NCBI RefSeq assembly: GCF_014205215.1
Contig: NZ_JACHNC010000001.1
Location: forward strand, 6,568,501-6,632,500
DNA length: 64,000 bases
Reading direction: 5' to 3'
Source of the DNA: Actinoplanes lobatus
GTDB lineage: Bacteria > Actinomycetota > Actinomycetes > Mycobacteriales > Micromonosporaceae
The notes below the pieces were generated by a model. That model was not told the DNA's origin. It saw only the letters and a list, made by a program, of their open reading frames with translations, and ran no database searches. This document shows, piece after piece, positions 33,109 to 41,625 of this stretch (position 1 is the stretch's first letter; each line of letters opens with the position of its first letter). A program made the translations under genes and the position numbers.

Positions 33109-33993
33109 TCAGCGGGAAGCGTCGTTGTCCGTCGCGGCGCCGGTCCGCTGGAGTTGCGGGTAGGAGTTTGAAGTGGGCAGGCCGACCGAGGCCAGGAGTG
33201 CCAGCTTGTCAGCGTTGCTGGTGCCGGCGTTCGGGTGGTACACGACCAGCATCAGGCCGTCGGTTCCGTCGATGCGCAGCCGCTCGCGGTTCAGGGACAG
33301 TTCCCCGACCTGAGGATGATTCAGGCGGACCGGCGCCCCTTGTTGCCCGCGCACCTCATGGCGGCCCCAGAGCTGGCGGAAGCGCGGGCTCGCCAGGGAA
33401 AGCTCGCCGGTCAGCTCGATGAAGCGGGGATCGTCGACGTCGTTACCCACGGCCTGTCGCAGGTTGGCGATGAAGCACTCCGTGACGGCTTCCCACTGTG
33501 GGTGCAGGGCCTGCTCCGCCGGGTCGAGGAACAGGTCTCTCAACTGGTTGCCACCCACGGCCAGGCCGGGAGAAAGTGCTCTCGCCAGGCTGTTCGAGGC
33601 CAGGATGTCGAAGTAGCGGTCCTCGATGAAGGCGGGCTGGACAAGGGAGTCCATCAGTTTGAGCGCGCCGGGTGGCGGGGTCTGTTTGCGCGGTCGGCGT
33701 CTGCGCCGGCGGGGAGCTTCGCATGCCAGCGTCAGCAGATGAGCGAAATGCTCCTCGTTGAGGTGCAGAACGCGGGCGATCGATTCCAGCACCTGCACGG
33801 AGGGGTTGCGGTTGCGGCCCCTCTCCAACCGCAGGTAGTAGTCGGCGCTGATGCCGGCGAGCATGGCGACCTCCTCGCGTCGCAGTCCCGGCACACGCCG
33901 CACACCCACGTCGGGAATGCCCGCCTGCTGAGGCGTCACCAACTCGCGTCGAGCCCGTAGGTACGCCCCCAGGGCATTCGTTGTCTCACGCAC
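33109..33993 (-). CDS. XRE regulator with MmyB-like ligand-binding domain
   Basis: 294 residues. The helix-turn-helix is at about 10-80 (LGAYLRARRELVTPQQAG, RREEVAMLAGISADYYL, LERGRNRNPS). The C-terminal PAS-like MmyB domain follows (ALKLMDSLVQPAFIEDRY, LRDLFLDPAEQAL, FRQLWGRHEV, GLMLVVYHPNAGT). In actinomycetes these regulators usually lie divergent from a short-chain dehydrogenase gene, as here, and a fatty-acid-like ligand has been proposed. GTG start; the frame is open much further upstream, but that would cross the promoter of the SDR gene. It probably represses the SDR gene and itself through the dyad at 34073. Confidence 0.87.
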   Translation of the reverse strand: MRETTNALGAYLRARRELVTPQQAGIPDVGVRRVPGLRREEVAMLAGISADYYLRLERGRNRNPSVQVLESIARVLHLNEEHFAHLLTLACEAPRRRRRRPRKQTPPPGALKLMDSLVQPAFIEDRYFDILASNSLARALSPGLAVGGNQLRDLFLDPAEQALHPQWEAVTECFIANLRQAVGNDVDDPRFIELTGELSLASPRFRQLWGRHEVRGQQGAPVRLNHPQVGELSLNRERLRIDGTDGLMLVVYHPNAGTSNADKLALLASVGLPTSNSYPQLQRTGAATDNDASR

Positions 33994-34072
33994 TCGGCCA
34001 GCGTAAAGCTCCGTGCGGGGTACAGCGGGGGCCCTGTCGTACCCCTGGCATCGCAGTGCTCTGGCTCGCGTC

Positions 34073-34085
34073 ATGAGTCGCTCAT
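34073..34085. promoter_or_regulatory. Dyad in the MmyB/SDR intergenic region
   Basis: ATGAG-TCG-CTCAT, a perfect 5-bp-arm inverted repeat, followed by a further CTCAT 10 bases on. It lies in the 145-base gap between divergent genes, so it is a candidate operator for the XRE regulator. Confidence 0.4.
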
Positions 34086-34138
34086 AACGTGCCTCATGGC
34101 CCGATCGGGCTACGCGATGCGATAGGAGACACCGACAA

Positions 34139-34825
34139 ATGACCGTCACCCTTATCACTGGAGCCAACAAGGGCATCGGTTTCGAGACAGCCCGCCAGCT
34201 CTCAGCATTGGGCCACATCGTCTACGTCGGCGCGCGTGACGCCGAGCGGGGCGAAAAGGCCGCGGCGACGCTGGGTGCGCGTTTCGTACAGCTCGATGTG
34301 ACTCGCGACGAATCGGTGGCCGAGGCGCTGGCGACGATCGGTGCGGCCGAGGGCCGGCTCGACGTTCTGGTGAACAACGCCGGCATCCTCGCGAACGAGG
34401 CCCCCACCGGTCCGGCGGCTCTCCGGGCTTTCGACGTCAACGCTGTGGGAATGGTCCGCGTCACCGAGGCAGCCCTGCCGCTGCTACGCAAATCAGCGAA
34501 CCCTACGGTGGTCACCGTATCGAGCAGCATGGGATCTTTCTGGGCAGTGACCAACCCCGAACGGCCGGAATTCGGCATCCCGCTGGCCCTCTACGCGGCG
34601 TCCAAGGCAGCAGCGACCATGCTCACCATTCAGTACGCCAAATCCCAGCCGGGCATCAAGTTCAACGCGCTCGAACCCGGCACCACCGCCACCGACATGA
34701 CCGCCGCCTTCGGCATCGGAAGGCCCGTGCAAGAGAGTGCTGCGGTCGTCGTGCGCCTGGCCACGCTGGGCGCTGACGGCCCAACCGGAACCCTACGGGA
34801 CGAGAACGGCGAGTTGCCCTTCTGA
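34139..34825 (+). CDS. Short-chain dehydrogenase/reductase
   Basis: 228 residues, classical SDR. The cofactor motif is TLITGANKGIGFETARQL (TGxxxGIG), VLVNNAGIL is the NNAG motif, and the catalytic Ser-Tyr-Lys set is VVTVSSSMGS plus YAASKAA. The carrying arginine in YVGARDAERG suggests NADP(H). Substrate unknown. It forms a regulator/target pair with the divergent MmyB-like gene and has its own strong terminator. The ATG is used; a ribosome binding site of the GATAGGAGA type lies upstream. Confidence 0.92.
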   Translation: MTVTLITGANKGIGFETARQLSALGHIVYVGARDAERGEKAAATLGARFVQLDVTRDESVAEALATIGAAEGRLDVLVNNAGILANEAPTGPAALRAFDVNAVGMVRVTEAALPLLRKSANPTVVTVSSSMGSFWAVTNPERPEFGIPLALYAASKAAATMLTIQYAKSQPGIKFNALEPGTTATDMTAAFGIGRPVQESAAVVVRLATLGADGPTGTLRDENGELPF

Positions 34826-34830
34826 ACCGC

Positions 34831-34867
34831 CAATCCGTGTACGCGGCGCAGCCGCGTACACGGATTG
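34831..34867 (+). terminator. Perfect 17-bp hairpin terminator
   Basis: CAATCCGTGTACGCGGC and its exact reverse complement around a GCA loop, starting six bases after the SDR stop and followed by CTTCTC. One of the strongest terminators in the window. Confidence 0.92.
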
Positions 34868-35100
34868 CTTCTCCCGGCCGAGGCTCACTTCTCTTGCCGC
34901 AGACAACGCGCGCTTGGTTCTGTCTCTGCCCCGGCTCCGGCACTTGCTGTAGTCGCCGTTGATGACGCAGCGGTCTAGCGCGTGGCGATGCTGCGGTGGA
35001 GCCGGAGGCTGAAGCACGAGCTCAGTGCCTGTCCCTCTGGTCCACCTGGCATGCGGCGTCGATGCGGCTGCGGCGTGATCACGGCGGATAGGGTTGGGGG

Positions 35101-35460
35101 GTGACCGATCCTTTCGTGCACAGTGATCCGGCCCGGCACCTGCTGGTCCAGGCGCACTACCGGCGCCTGCCGGACGGTACGCAGCAGCGCACCCCGATCG
35201 CGCTGGACGAGGCGGCGGCGAGCTTCACCGAGCTGATCGAGCTGGGCCGCCCCGCCGAGGTGCGGCTCGATCCGGACGAGGGGCGCGACGAGGTCGCGGC
35301 GTTCTCCCGGCAGCGCGCCAAGGTGATCGCCACCCTGCTCGACGAGTTGTCCCGGCGGCTTGCGCCCGGCTTCGGGGCCGGTGCTATCGAGAGTGACGGC
35401 TCGCTCAGTGAGCTCGCCGCCCGGACCGCGTGGCATCTGCGCAGCGGCACCGGGTACTGA
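35101..35460 (+). CDS. Small helical protein, first of a tandem pair
   Basis: 119 residues with a GTG start. No known domain. The second half (RAKVIATLLDELSRRLAPG, then AGAIESDGSLSELAARTA) is mirrored in the next gene, so the two are tandem paralogues. Soluble, helical and charged. It is 13 bases upstream of its partner and is presumably co-transcribed with it. Function unknown. Confidence 0.7.
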   Translation: MTDPFVHSDPARHLLVQAHYRRLPDGTQQRTPIALDEAAASFTELIELGRPAEVRLDPDEGRDEVAAFSRQRAKVIATLLDELSRRLAPGFGAGAIESDGSLSELAARTAWHLRSGTGY

Positions 35461-35473
35461 GCAGGAGCCGGCC

Positions 35474-35815
35474 GTGACCATGCCCCAACCCGAACGCGAC
35501 CCGGCCCAGCACTGGCTGAGCCGGTTCGCCGTCGAGCGGCACCCGGACCGGCTGCGGGCCGAACCGCTCGACGAGTACGTTGCTGCCGCCCGTCCCGCGC
35601 TGGCGGCCGGCGCGGCGATCGACGATCCCGGCGCCTCCGGCTCGCGGGACATCGTGGCGATCTCCGTTCAGCGCGCCGGCGTGATCGCCGACCTGCTGGA
35701 CGAGTTGGCGGAGCGGCTGCGGCCGGGCGTCGAGGCGGGCCCGATCCGGTCCGCCGGCGAGCTCAGCGGCCTGGCCCGCGAGCTGGCCGAGGACATGTAC
35801 CGCCGGGCCACCTGA
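35474..35815 (+). CDS. Small helical protein, second of a tandem pair
   Basis: 113 residues, GTG start with AGGAG upstream. Its RAGVIADLLDELAERLRPG and the following AGPIRSAGELSGLARELA align with the same region of the upstream gene, which shows an old duplication. The N-terminal halves have diverged. Two similar subunits from one operon suggest a heteromer, but nothing more can be read. Confidence 0.72.
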   Translation: MTMPQPERDPAQHWLSRFAVERHPDRLRAEPLDEYVAAARPALAAGAAIDDPGASGSRDIVAISVQRAGVIADLLDELAERLRPGVEAGPIRSAGELSGLARELAEDMYRRAT

Positions 35816-35849
35816 CCGGCACCTGTTCACGATGGTGGTAGCGGGCCGC

Positions 35850-35882
35850 GTTCAGAGATAGTTCAGTGGCGCCGTGTTGGTT
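35850..35882 (+). promoter_or_regulatory. GTTCAG direct repeats upstream of the fusion oxidoreductase
   Basis: GTTCAG-N5-GTTCAG (11-bp period) at 35850-35866, then 10 bases, then TTGGTT as a weak -10 element. The same architecture and spacing occur at 40097-40129. Eleven-bp-period repeats close to the -10 are typical of SARP and PhoP-type activators. Confidence 0.45.
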
Positions 35883-35888
35883 GCGGGT

Positions 35889-38408
35889 ATGGCCTTCGAA
35901 GAAGTCGATGCGGTTGTGATCGGGTCGGGCATGGGTGGGCTCGCCGCCGCCCGGATGCTCGCGCAGTTCGGCGGGAAACGCGTTCTGGTGCTGGAGCAGC
36001 ACTACACGGCCGGTGGGATGACGCACGAGTTCGCCCGGCAGGGCCGGTACCGGTTCGGGACCGGTGTGCACTACATGAGCGGGAACGCCGGCCCGTTCCT
36101 GAACTTCATGACCGACGGGCGGGTGCAGTTGCAGCCGCTGCCCGACGACTACGACGTCCTGCACTTTCCCGGATTCGACTTCGCGGTGCCCGCCACCAGG
36201 GAGAAGTTCCGGGCGCGGCTCGTGCAGCTGTTCCCGGACGAGGCGAAGGCGATCGACCGCTACTTCCGTAAGGTGCGGCGGGCGATGGTCGGGCTGGCGG
36301 CACGCAATGTGCTGTCGTCGATGTCGTCACCCGTACGGATGATGGGTTTTCCGGTCGTTGAAAGGCTTTTTCCGGCGGCCTACAGGTCGCTGCGCGACGA
36401 GGTGCATCGCAGTGTCACCGACCCGCGGTTGCGGGCGATTCTGGAAGCGCGCTGGGGCCTGTACGGGACACCGCCGGCGACGAGCGCGTTCGGCTATCAC
36501 GCGGCGGTGCCGACGACGTTCTTCATGGACGGCACCGCGCATCCGGTGGGTGGCCCGAAGGCGATCAACGAGGTGGTTCTGGAGATCCTCGCCGAGCGGG
36601 GTGTCGAGGTGCGGGTCCGGCAGCTGGTGCGGCGCATCGTCGTCGAGCGGGGCCGGGCGGCCGGTGTCGACGTGGTGGATCAGGCCACCGGGCGCGAGTA
36701 CCGGGTGACGGCGCCGGCGGTGGTGTCGGCGGCCGGGGTGCGCAACACGTATGCGCTGCTGGGCCGGGAGGTGGATCTGCCCGCGGAGCCGTCCGCGGTC
36801 ATGTTGTTCCTCGGGCTGAAACGTTCGCCGGCCGAGTTCGGGGTGCACGGGGAGAACCACTGGTTCATGCCGGACCTGGACGGGTCCGCGCGGGGCACGC
36901 TGTACGTGTCGTTCGCGTCGCTGAACAATCCGGCCGCCCGCTTCCACACCGTGGAGCTGCTCGAACTGGTCGACCCCGGCGACTTCGAGCGGTGGCGGGA
37001 CCGGCCGGAAGGCTACGAGCAGTTCAAAGCGGAGTGGACGGACCGTCTGCTGGACCGGCTGGAGCAGCGGTGGCCCGGTTTCCGGGAGCTGGTGGACTTC
37101 GCCGAGCTGGCGACGCCGCTGACGTTCGAGAACTATCAGCACAGTGTCCGGGGCTCGTTCTACGGGCTCGCGGCGACTCCGCAACGACTGCGGTCGCGGG
37201 CCGCGGGTGCCCGTACCCCGGTCAAGGGTTTGGTGGTGGCCGGTCAGGACGCCTGGGGTTCCGGGGTGGTCGGCGCGCTCGCCGGCGGTCTGATGGCGGC
37301 GAACGCGGTGCTCAGCGGCCGCCGGACCGGCGCGATGTGGCGCGCCCTGCTCGCGCCGGTGCCGCCGGTGTCCGGTGTGTGGCGCGGCTATCTGCGGGTG
37401 GCCGCGATGGACACGGTGACCCCGCAGATCCGGAGGATCCGGCTGGAGCCGCTCGACGGTGGTGTGCTGCCGTTCGGGTTCGTCGCGGGGCAGTATCTGA
37501 AGGTCGAGCTGCCGGTGGCGGTGGAGCCGATCGAACGGTCCTACTCGATCTGCAGCGGTCCACAGGCGACGGGGTACGCCGAGATCGCGGTCAAGCGCGA
37601 GCCCGACGGTCTGGGCTCCACCTTCCTGCACGACGAGCTGCGGGTGGGGCAGGCCCTGCGGGTGGCCGGGCCGTCCGGCACGTTCACCTGGGCGCCCGGC
37701 ACCGAACCGGGCGACGGCACGCTGCTGCTGATCGCCGGTGGCGTCGGCGTGACCCCGCTGATGAGCGTCCTGGCCTGTGCGGCGGATTCCGGGTATCGCG
37801 GGCGGATCGTGCTGCTGCTCGGCTGCCGGGGCGAGGTGCCGTTCAAGGGTGAACTCGACCGGTTGGCGGCCCTTCTTCCCGCACTCGAGGTGTTCGTCTT
37901 CCGCAGTGGGCCGGCCGGGTCCGGTCGTATCGATCTCGGCGTGCTGCGCCGGCACGCGGCGGGGGCGTCCCGGGTGCATCTGTGCGGGCCGGCGCCGATG
38001 ATGCAGGACGTTCTGGGGCACCTCGCGACACTCGGCGTGCCGCGCGACATCGTGCACACCGAGGCGTTCGTGTCCGGCAGCAGCGGCCGGACCCGCCGGG
38101 AGCGGGCGCACGCCGTCGCGCTCGCTGCGCAGCAGGCCGGTGTCGCCGAGTACCGGATCGGTGTGGCCGGCGGCGAGTCGTTCCCGTGCCCGCCGGGGCA
38201 GACGGTTCTCGACGCCGCCAACACCGCGCGGGTGCCGTTTCCGCAGTCCTGCGGTGAGGGATCCTGCGGGACCTGCCGGGTACGGGTACTCAAGGGCGAC
38301 TACGAGACCGACAGCCGGGGCATGTTCTCCGCCGCGGAACTCGACGACGGCTGGCGGCTGGCGTGTCAGACGCTGCCGACCGGTGACCTGGTCATCGAGG
38401 CGCCGTAG
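35889..38408 (+). CDS. Fusion: carotenoid/retinoid desaturase-saturase-like flavoprotein + FNR-type reductase + 2Fe-2S ferredoxin
   Basis: 839 residues. Residues 1-490 are a CrtI/CrtISO/retinol-saturase-like FAD enzyme (VVIGSGMGGLAAARML, LEQHYTAGGMTHEFARQG, GLVVAGQDAWGSG). From about 500 a ferredoxin-NADP reductase fold follows (RSYSICSGP for FAD at about 550, LIAGGVGVTPLMSVL and HLCGPAPMM for NAD(P)H). The C-terminus is a plant-type ferredoxin (SCGEGSCGTCRVRVLKG near 787, last Cys in RLACQT). Electrons from NAD(P)H could thus pass through FAD and 2Fe-2S to the first domain, a self-sufficient reductase or isomerase of a polyene lipid. The GTG at 35874 is an alternative start. Its end overlaps the convergent gene by 17 bases. 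Confidence 0.88.
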   Translation: MAFEEVDAVVIGSGMGGLAAARMLAQFGGKRVLVLEQHYTAGGMTHEFARQGRYRFGTGVHYMSGNAGPFLNFMTDGRVQLQPLPDDYDVLHFPGFDFAVPATREKFRARLVQLFPDEAKAIDRYFRKVRRAMVGLAARNVLSSMSSPVRMMGFPVVERLFPAAYRSLRDEVHRSVTDPRLRAILEARWGLYGTPPATSAFGYHAAVPTTFFMDGTAHPVGGPKAINEVVLEILAERGVEVRVRQLVRRIVVERGRAAGVDVVDQATGREYRVTAPAVVSAAGVRNTYALLGREVDLPAEPSAVMLFLGLKRSPAEFGVHGENHWFMPDLDGSARGTLYVSFASLNNPAARFHTVELLELVDPGDFERWRDRPEGYEQFKAEWTDRLLDRLEQRWPGFRELVDFAELATPLTFENYQHSVRGSFYGLAATPQRLRSRAAGARTPVKGLVVAGQDAWGSGVVGALAGGLMAANAVLSGRRTGAMWRALLAPVPPVSGVWRGYLRVAAMDTVTPQIRRIRLEPLDGGVLPFGFVAGQYLKVELPVAVEPIERSYSICSGPQATGYAEIAVKREPDGLGSTFLHDELRVGQALRVAGPSGTFTWAPGTEPGDGTLLLIAGGVGVTPLMSVLACAADSGYRGRIVLLLGCRGEVPFKGELDRLAALLPALEVFVFRSGPAGSGRIDLGVLRRHAAGASRVHLCGPAPMMQDVLGHLATLGVPRDIVHTEAFVSGSSGRTRRERAHAVALAAQQAGVAEYRIGVAGGESFPCPPGQTVLDAANTARVPFPQSCGEGSCGTCRVRVLKGDYETDSRGMFSAAELDDGWRLACQTLPTGDLVIEAP

Positions 38409-40011
38409 GAGGTCGGTCGTCGGCGAGTGCGGCGTGCACCGAGGACACGGCGCTGGCGCCCTCGCCGACCGCGGTGGCGACCCGCTTGATCGAACCGGAG
38501 CGCAGGTCGCCGACCGCGAAGACCCGCGGGCTGCTGGTCTGGAACGGCAACGCCGACCGGCCGCCGGTGTGCACGAAACCGCGGTCGTCCTTGGCGACAC
38601 CGGTCAGCCAGTCGGAGACCGGGTCGGCGCCGATGAAGCAGAACAGCGCCCGGCAGTCGAGCCGCTGCCCCGGCGTCCCGTCGCGTCCCACGACGATCGA
38701 CTCGAGTGTGCCGTTGCCCAGCAGATCGCGGACCGTGGCGCCGGTGTGCAGGCGGATCGCCGGGTGGGTGCGGATGCGGTCGGCCAGATAGGACGACATC
38801 TTCGCGCCCAGGTCGTCGCCGCGGACGATCAGGCGTACGGCGGCGCCGCCGGCTGCCAGCGACAGGGCCGCCTGCCCGGCCGAGTTGGCGCCGCCGACGA
38901 CGGTGACCGGCAGGCCCTCGTAGCCGCGTACGTCCAGCTCACCCGCCGCGTACCGGATGCAGCCCGCCTGCTCGAACGCCGCCCATCGCGCGATGTCGAG
39001 ACGCCGGTACCGTGCGCCGGTAGCGGCGATCACCGCCCGGGCCACGACCCGGGAGCCGTCGGCCAGGACGACCGCCGGGTGGCGCGGGTCGGTCAGGTCG
39101 AGGCCGGTGGCGGCACAGGGCGAGAAGATCCGTACCCCGAACTTCAGCGCCTGGACCATCGCGAGCCGGGTCAGGGTCTCGCCGCTGACACCCTGCGGAA
39201 AGCCGAGGTAGTTCTCGATGCGGGCGCTCTTGGCCGCCTGCCCGCCGATGCCGGAGCAGTCGAGCAGGACGGTGTTCAGGCCCTCGGACGCGGCGTAGAC
39301 GGCGGCGCCCAGGCCGGCCGGGCCGCCGCCCACCACGATCAGATCGGCCGGCCGGTCGCCGGCCCGGTAGGTGAGGCCGAGCGCCTCGGCCAGCGCACCG
39401 GGTGTCGCCCGGCGCAGGACCGAACCGGTGATCACCGCGGCCGGCAGATCCGCCTCGGCGATCGCGGCCGAGCGCATCAGGGCGAGCCCGGAAACCCCGG
39501 ACGCGTCCAGCCAGGCGTGCGGCAACAGCAGTTGAGAGACGTACGTGCGCAGCTCCCGCGCGGCGGCGTCACCGGGCCGGCCGACGATCTCCAGGGCGTT
39601 GCCGGCTGCCGCCCGGATGGTGTCGCGGCGGGCCCGGAACGCCTCGATCAGCACGTCGGCGATGTCGACCTGCTCGGCCAGCACCCGGCGCAGCGCCCCG
39701 GCGCCGACGCGGACCACCGTGCCGGCCTGCACCACCCGCGCGGTCAGATAGACGTGCTGGCCGGTGAGCAGGCTCAACTCGCCGAGGAAGTCACCCGGGC
39801 GGCCCTGATAGACGCGACGCTCCGGCTCGATCGTGGTTGCCTCGCGGACGATGTCCACGGTTGCCGAGCGCAGCAGGAACAGGTCGTAGGTGTCGTCGCC
39901 GGTGACGTACAGCCAGCGGCCGTGCTCGGCGTGCTCGATGTCGCCGTACACGGCGAGCCGGCGGAACTGCTCGTCGTCCAGGCGCGGCCCGCTCGGCAGG
40001 TTGTCGGTCAT
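38392..40011 (-). CDS. cNMP-binding / thioredoxin-reductase-like FAD protein
   Basis: 539 residues. Residues 20-130 are a cyclic-nucleotide-binding-like beta barrel (GRPGDFLGELSLLTGQHVYL). From about 220 comes a thioredoxin-reductase-type flavoprotein: VVGGGPAGLGAAVYA (FAD), ATGARYRRLDI, VVGGANSAGQAALSLAAG (NADPH) and FAVGDLRSGSIKRVATAVGE. The redox CxxC expected in the NADPH domain is missing (FEQAGCIRYAAGELDV holds a single Cys), so it cannot reduce thioredoxin in the usual way. It may be a ligand-gated NAD(P)H oxidase or a ferredoxin/quinone reductase. GAGG precedes the ATG. It is convergent with the fusion flavoprotein. Confidence 0.87.
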   Translation of the reverse strand: MTDNLPSGPRLDDEQFRRLAVYGDIEHAEHGRWLYVTGDDTYDLFLLRSATVDIVREATTIEPERRVYQGRPGDFLGELSLLTGQHVYLTARVVQAGTVVRVGAGALRRVLAEQVDIADVLIEAFRARRDTIRAAAGNALEIVGRPGDAAARELRTYVSQLLLPHAWLDASGVSGLALMRSAAIAEADLPAAVITGSVLRRATPGALAEALGLTYRAGDRPADLIVVGGGPAGLGAAVYAASEGLNTVLLDCSGIGGQAAKSARIENYLGFPQGVSGETLTRLAMVQALKFGVRIFSPCAATGLDLTDPRHPAVVLADGSRVVARAVIAATGARYRRLDIARWAAFEQAGCIRYAAGELDVRGYEGLPVTVVGGANSAGQAALSLAAGGAAVRLIVRGDDLGAKMSSYLADRIRTHPAIRLHTGATVRDLLGNGTLESIVVGRDGTPGQRLDCRALFCFIGADPVSDWLTGVAKDDRGFVHTGGRSALPFQTSSPRVFAVGDLRSGSIKRVATAVGEGASAVSSVHAALADDRPPTAPR

Positions 40012-40096
40012 TGCCTCAGGGTGCGGGTTCGGTGTGGACGCGGACTTGACGCGGAGTCAGCGTTCGGGCACCGCCGCCTGACCACCGTCGCCCGGC

Positions 40097-40129
40097 GTTC
40101 AGTGCCTGTTCAGAGCACCCTTTTAGGGT
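40097..40129 (+). promoter_or_regulatory. GTTCAG direct repeats and -10 box upstream of the alpha/beta hydrolase
   Basis: GTTCAG-N5-GTTCAG at 40097-40113, 10 bases, then TAGGGT at 40124-40129 as the -10. No -35 is present, as expected for a promoter that depends on an activator. It matches the element at 35850 in sequence and spacing. Confidence 0.5.
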
Positions 40130-40166
40130 CGTCGGCGTCAACGGTCCCACCGATGAGGAGAGAAGC

Positions 40167-40877
40167 ATGAGCAAGCCGACGATCGTCCTGGTTCATGGCG
40201 CGTTCGCCGATGGCAGCGGCTTCGCCGAGGTCGCCCGCAGGCTGCTGGCGGCCGGTTATCCCGTGGTCGCGGCCGCGAACCCGCTGCGTGGCCTGTCGTT
40301 CGACGCGGCTCGGGTCGCGGCGCTGCTGGCGAGTGTCGACGGTCCGATCGTGCTGGTCGGGCACTCCTACGGCGGCGCGGTGATCTCGGCGGCCGCCGTC
40401 GGGAACGAGGCGGTGCGGGCGCTGGTCTATCTCGGGGCGTTCGTTCCGGACACCGGGGAGAGCGCGGAGCAGTTGGTGAACCAGTTCCCGGGCAGCACGG
40501 TCGGTGCGTCGCTCAAGCCGGTGCCGTTGCCGGACGGGCAGGTCGACCTCTACATCGACCCGCGGGTGTTCCACGCCAATTTCGCCGGTGACCTGCCCGA
40601 GGAGGAGGCCGCACTGTACGCGGTCACGCAGCGTCCGGCGTCCGGCGCGGCGCTCGGCGAGCCCGCTTCCGGGCCGCAGGCGTGGCGTACGATTCCGAGC
40701 TTCCACCTGATCAGCGGCGCCGACCGGATCATCCCGCGGGCGGCGCAGGAGTTCATGGCGAAGCGGGCCGGTGCCGAGGTGCGGGTGCTGGACGGGGCGT
40801 CGCACCTGCTGTTCGTGTCGCGGCCGGGGGAGACGGTGGCGTTCATCGAGGATGCCGCCCGTGAGTCGGTCGGGTGA
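40167..40877 (+). CDS. Alpha/beta hydrolase (cytoplasmic paralogue)
   Basis: 236 residues. TIVLVHGAFADGSGF, nucleophile Ser in VGHSYGGA, Asp in ISGADRIIP and His in GASHLLF give a complete triad. It matches the Tat-exported hydrolase at 26996-27778 through most of its length but has no signal peptide, so the two enzymes act on opposite sides of the membrane. The ribosome binding site is AGGAGAG. Its promoter has tandem GTTCAG repeats like those before the fusion flavoprotein, which suggests joint control. Confidence 0.9.
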   Translation: MSKPTIVLVHGAFADGSGFAEVARRLLAAGYPVVAAANPLRGLSFDAARVAALLASVDGPIVLVGHSYGGAVISAAAVGNEAVRALVYLGAFVPDTGESAEQLVNQFPGSTVGASLKPVPLPDGQVDLYIDPRVFHANFAGDLPEEEAALYAVTQRPASGAALGEPASGPQAWRTIPSFHLISGADRIIPRAAQEFMAKRAGAEVRVLDGASHLLFVSRPGETVAFIEDAARESVG

Positions 40878-41003
40878 TCCGGTAGATCGGCGGTCTTTCC
40901 GGCCAGGGCCACGCGGAACCTCCGCCGGCCGCTAGGCACGAGTGGTATGCCTACCTCTTCGGCGTTCACAAAAGGTAAATGCCGGACTATTAGGAGGAAT
41001 GCC

Positions 41004-41612
41004 ATGTCCAAGCGGCTGATGTTCAGGGCGGCGACCGTTTCGGTGAGTCTCGCGGTGACCGCGCTGATCGGTTCCGCGCCGGCGCATGCCGGTGAGGGCA
41101 GCTACCACTGCGGCGTGCTCGTCTACGGCGCGATCGAGGACAAGTACCTGTCACTCAACGCGCAGAACGGCAAACTCGGGTGTCCCACGACGACGGAGGC
41201 GGACGCGGCGGGCGGCGGCCGGCAGCAGTGGTTCAAAGGCGGAAGCGTGTTCTGGCATCCGCGGACCGGGGCGCACGTCGTGTGGGGCGCGATCCTCGGG
41301 AAGTGGGTGCAGTACGGGCGCGAGAGCGGCTACGGCTACCCGCTCACCGATGAGCTGACCACACCTGACCGCGTCGGCCGGTACAACCACTTCGAGCGCG
41401 GCGGTTCGATCTACTGGACGCCGGCGACCGGAGCGCACACCGTCTACGGCGCCATCCGTGGCGAGTGGGCGGCCAAGGGCTGGGAACGCAGCTGCCTGCG
41501 CTACCCGATCGCCGACGAGGCGGACACGCCGGGAGGCGGCGGCCGGTACCAGCTGTTCCAGGGCGGCTCGATGTACTGGACGCCGAACGGTGGGGCGCAC
41601 TCCACCTGCTGA
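41004..41612 (+). CDS. Secreted LGFP-repeat protein
   Basis: 202 residues. Signal peptide 1-30 (SKRLMFRAATVSVSLAVTAL, cleavage at AHA-G). Three LGFP-type repeats of about 50 residues follow, each with a G-LG-P-T-E-D---GGG-Y/QQ-F-GGS-YW-P-TGAH pattern. LGFP repeats are thought to attach proteins to the actinobacterial cell envelope; no catalytic domain is attached here, so it may be a wall-bound or agglutinin-like protein. The AGGAGG binding site is ideal. Confidence 0.88.
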   Translation: MSKRLMFRAATVSVSLAVTALIGSAPAHAGEGSYHCGVLVYGAIEDKYLSLNAQNGKLGCPTTTEADAAGGGRQQWFKGGSVFWHPRTGAHVVWGAILGKWVQYGRESGYGYPLTDELTTPDRVGRYNHFERGGSIYWTPATGAHTVYGAIRGEWAAKGWERSCLRYPIADEADTPGGGGRYQLFQGGSMYWTPNGGAHSTC

Positions 41613-41625
41613 CCAGGTCGCGGGG

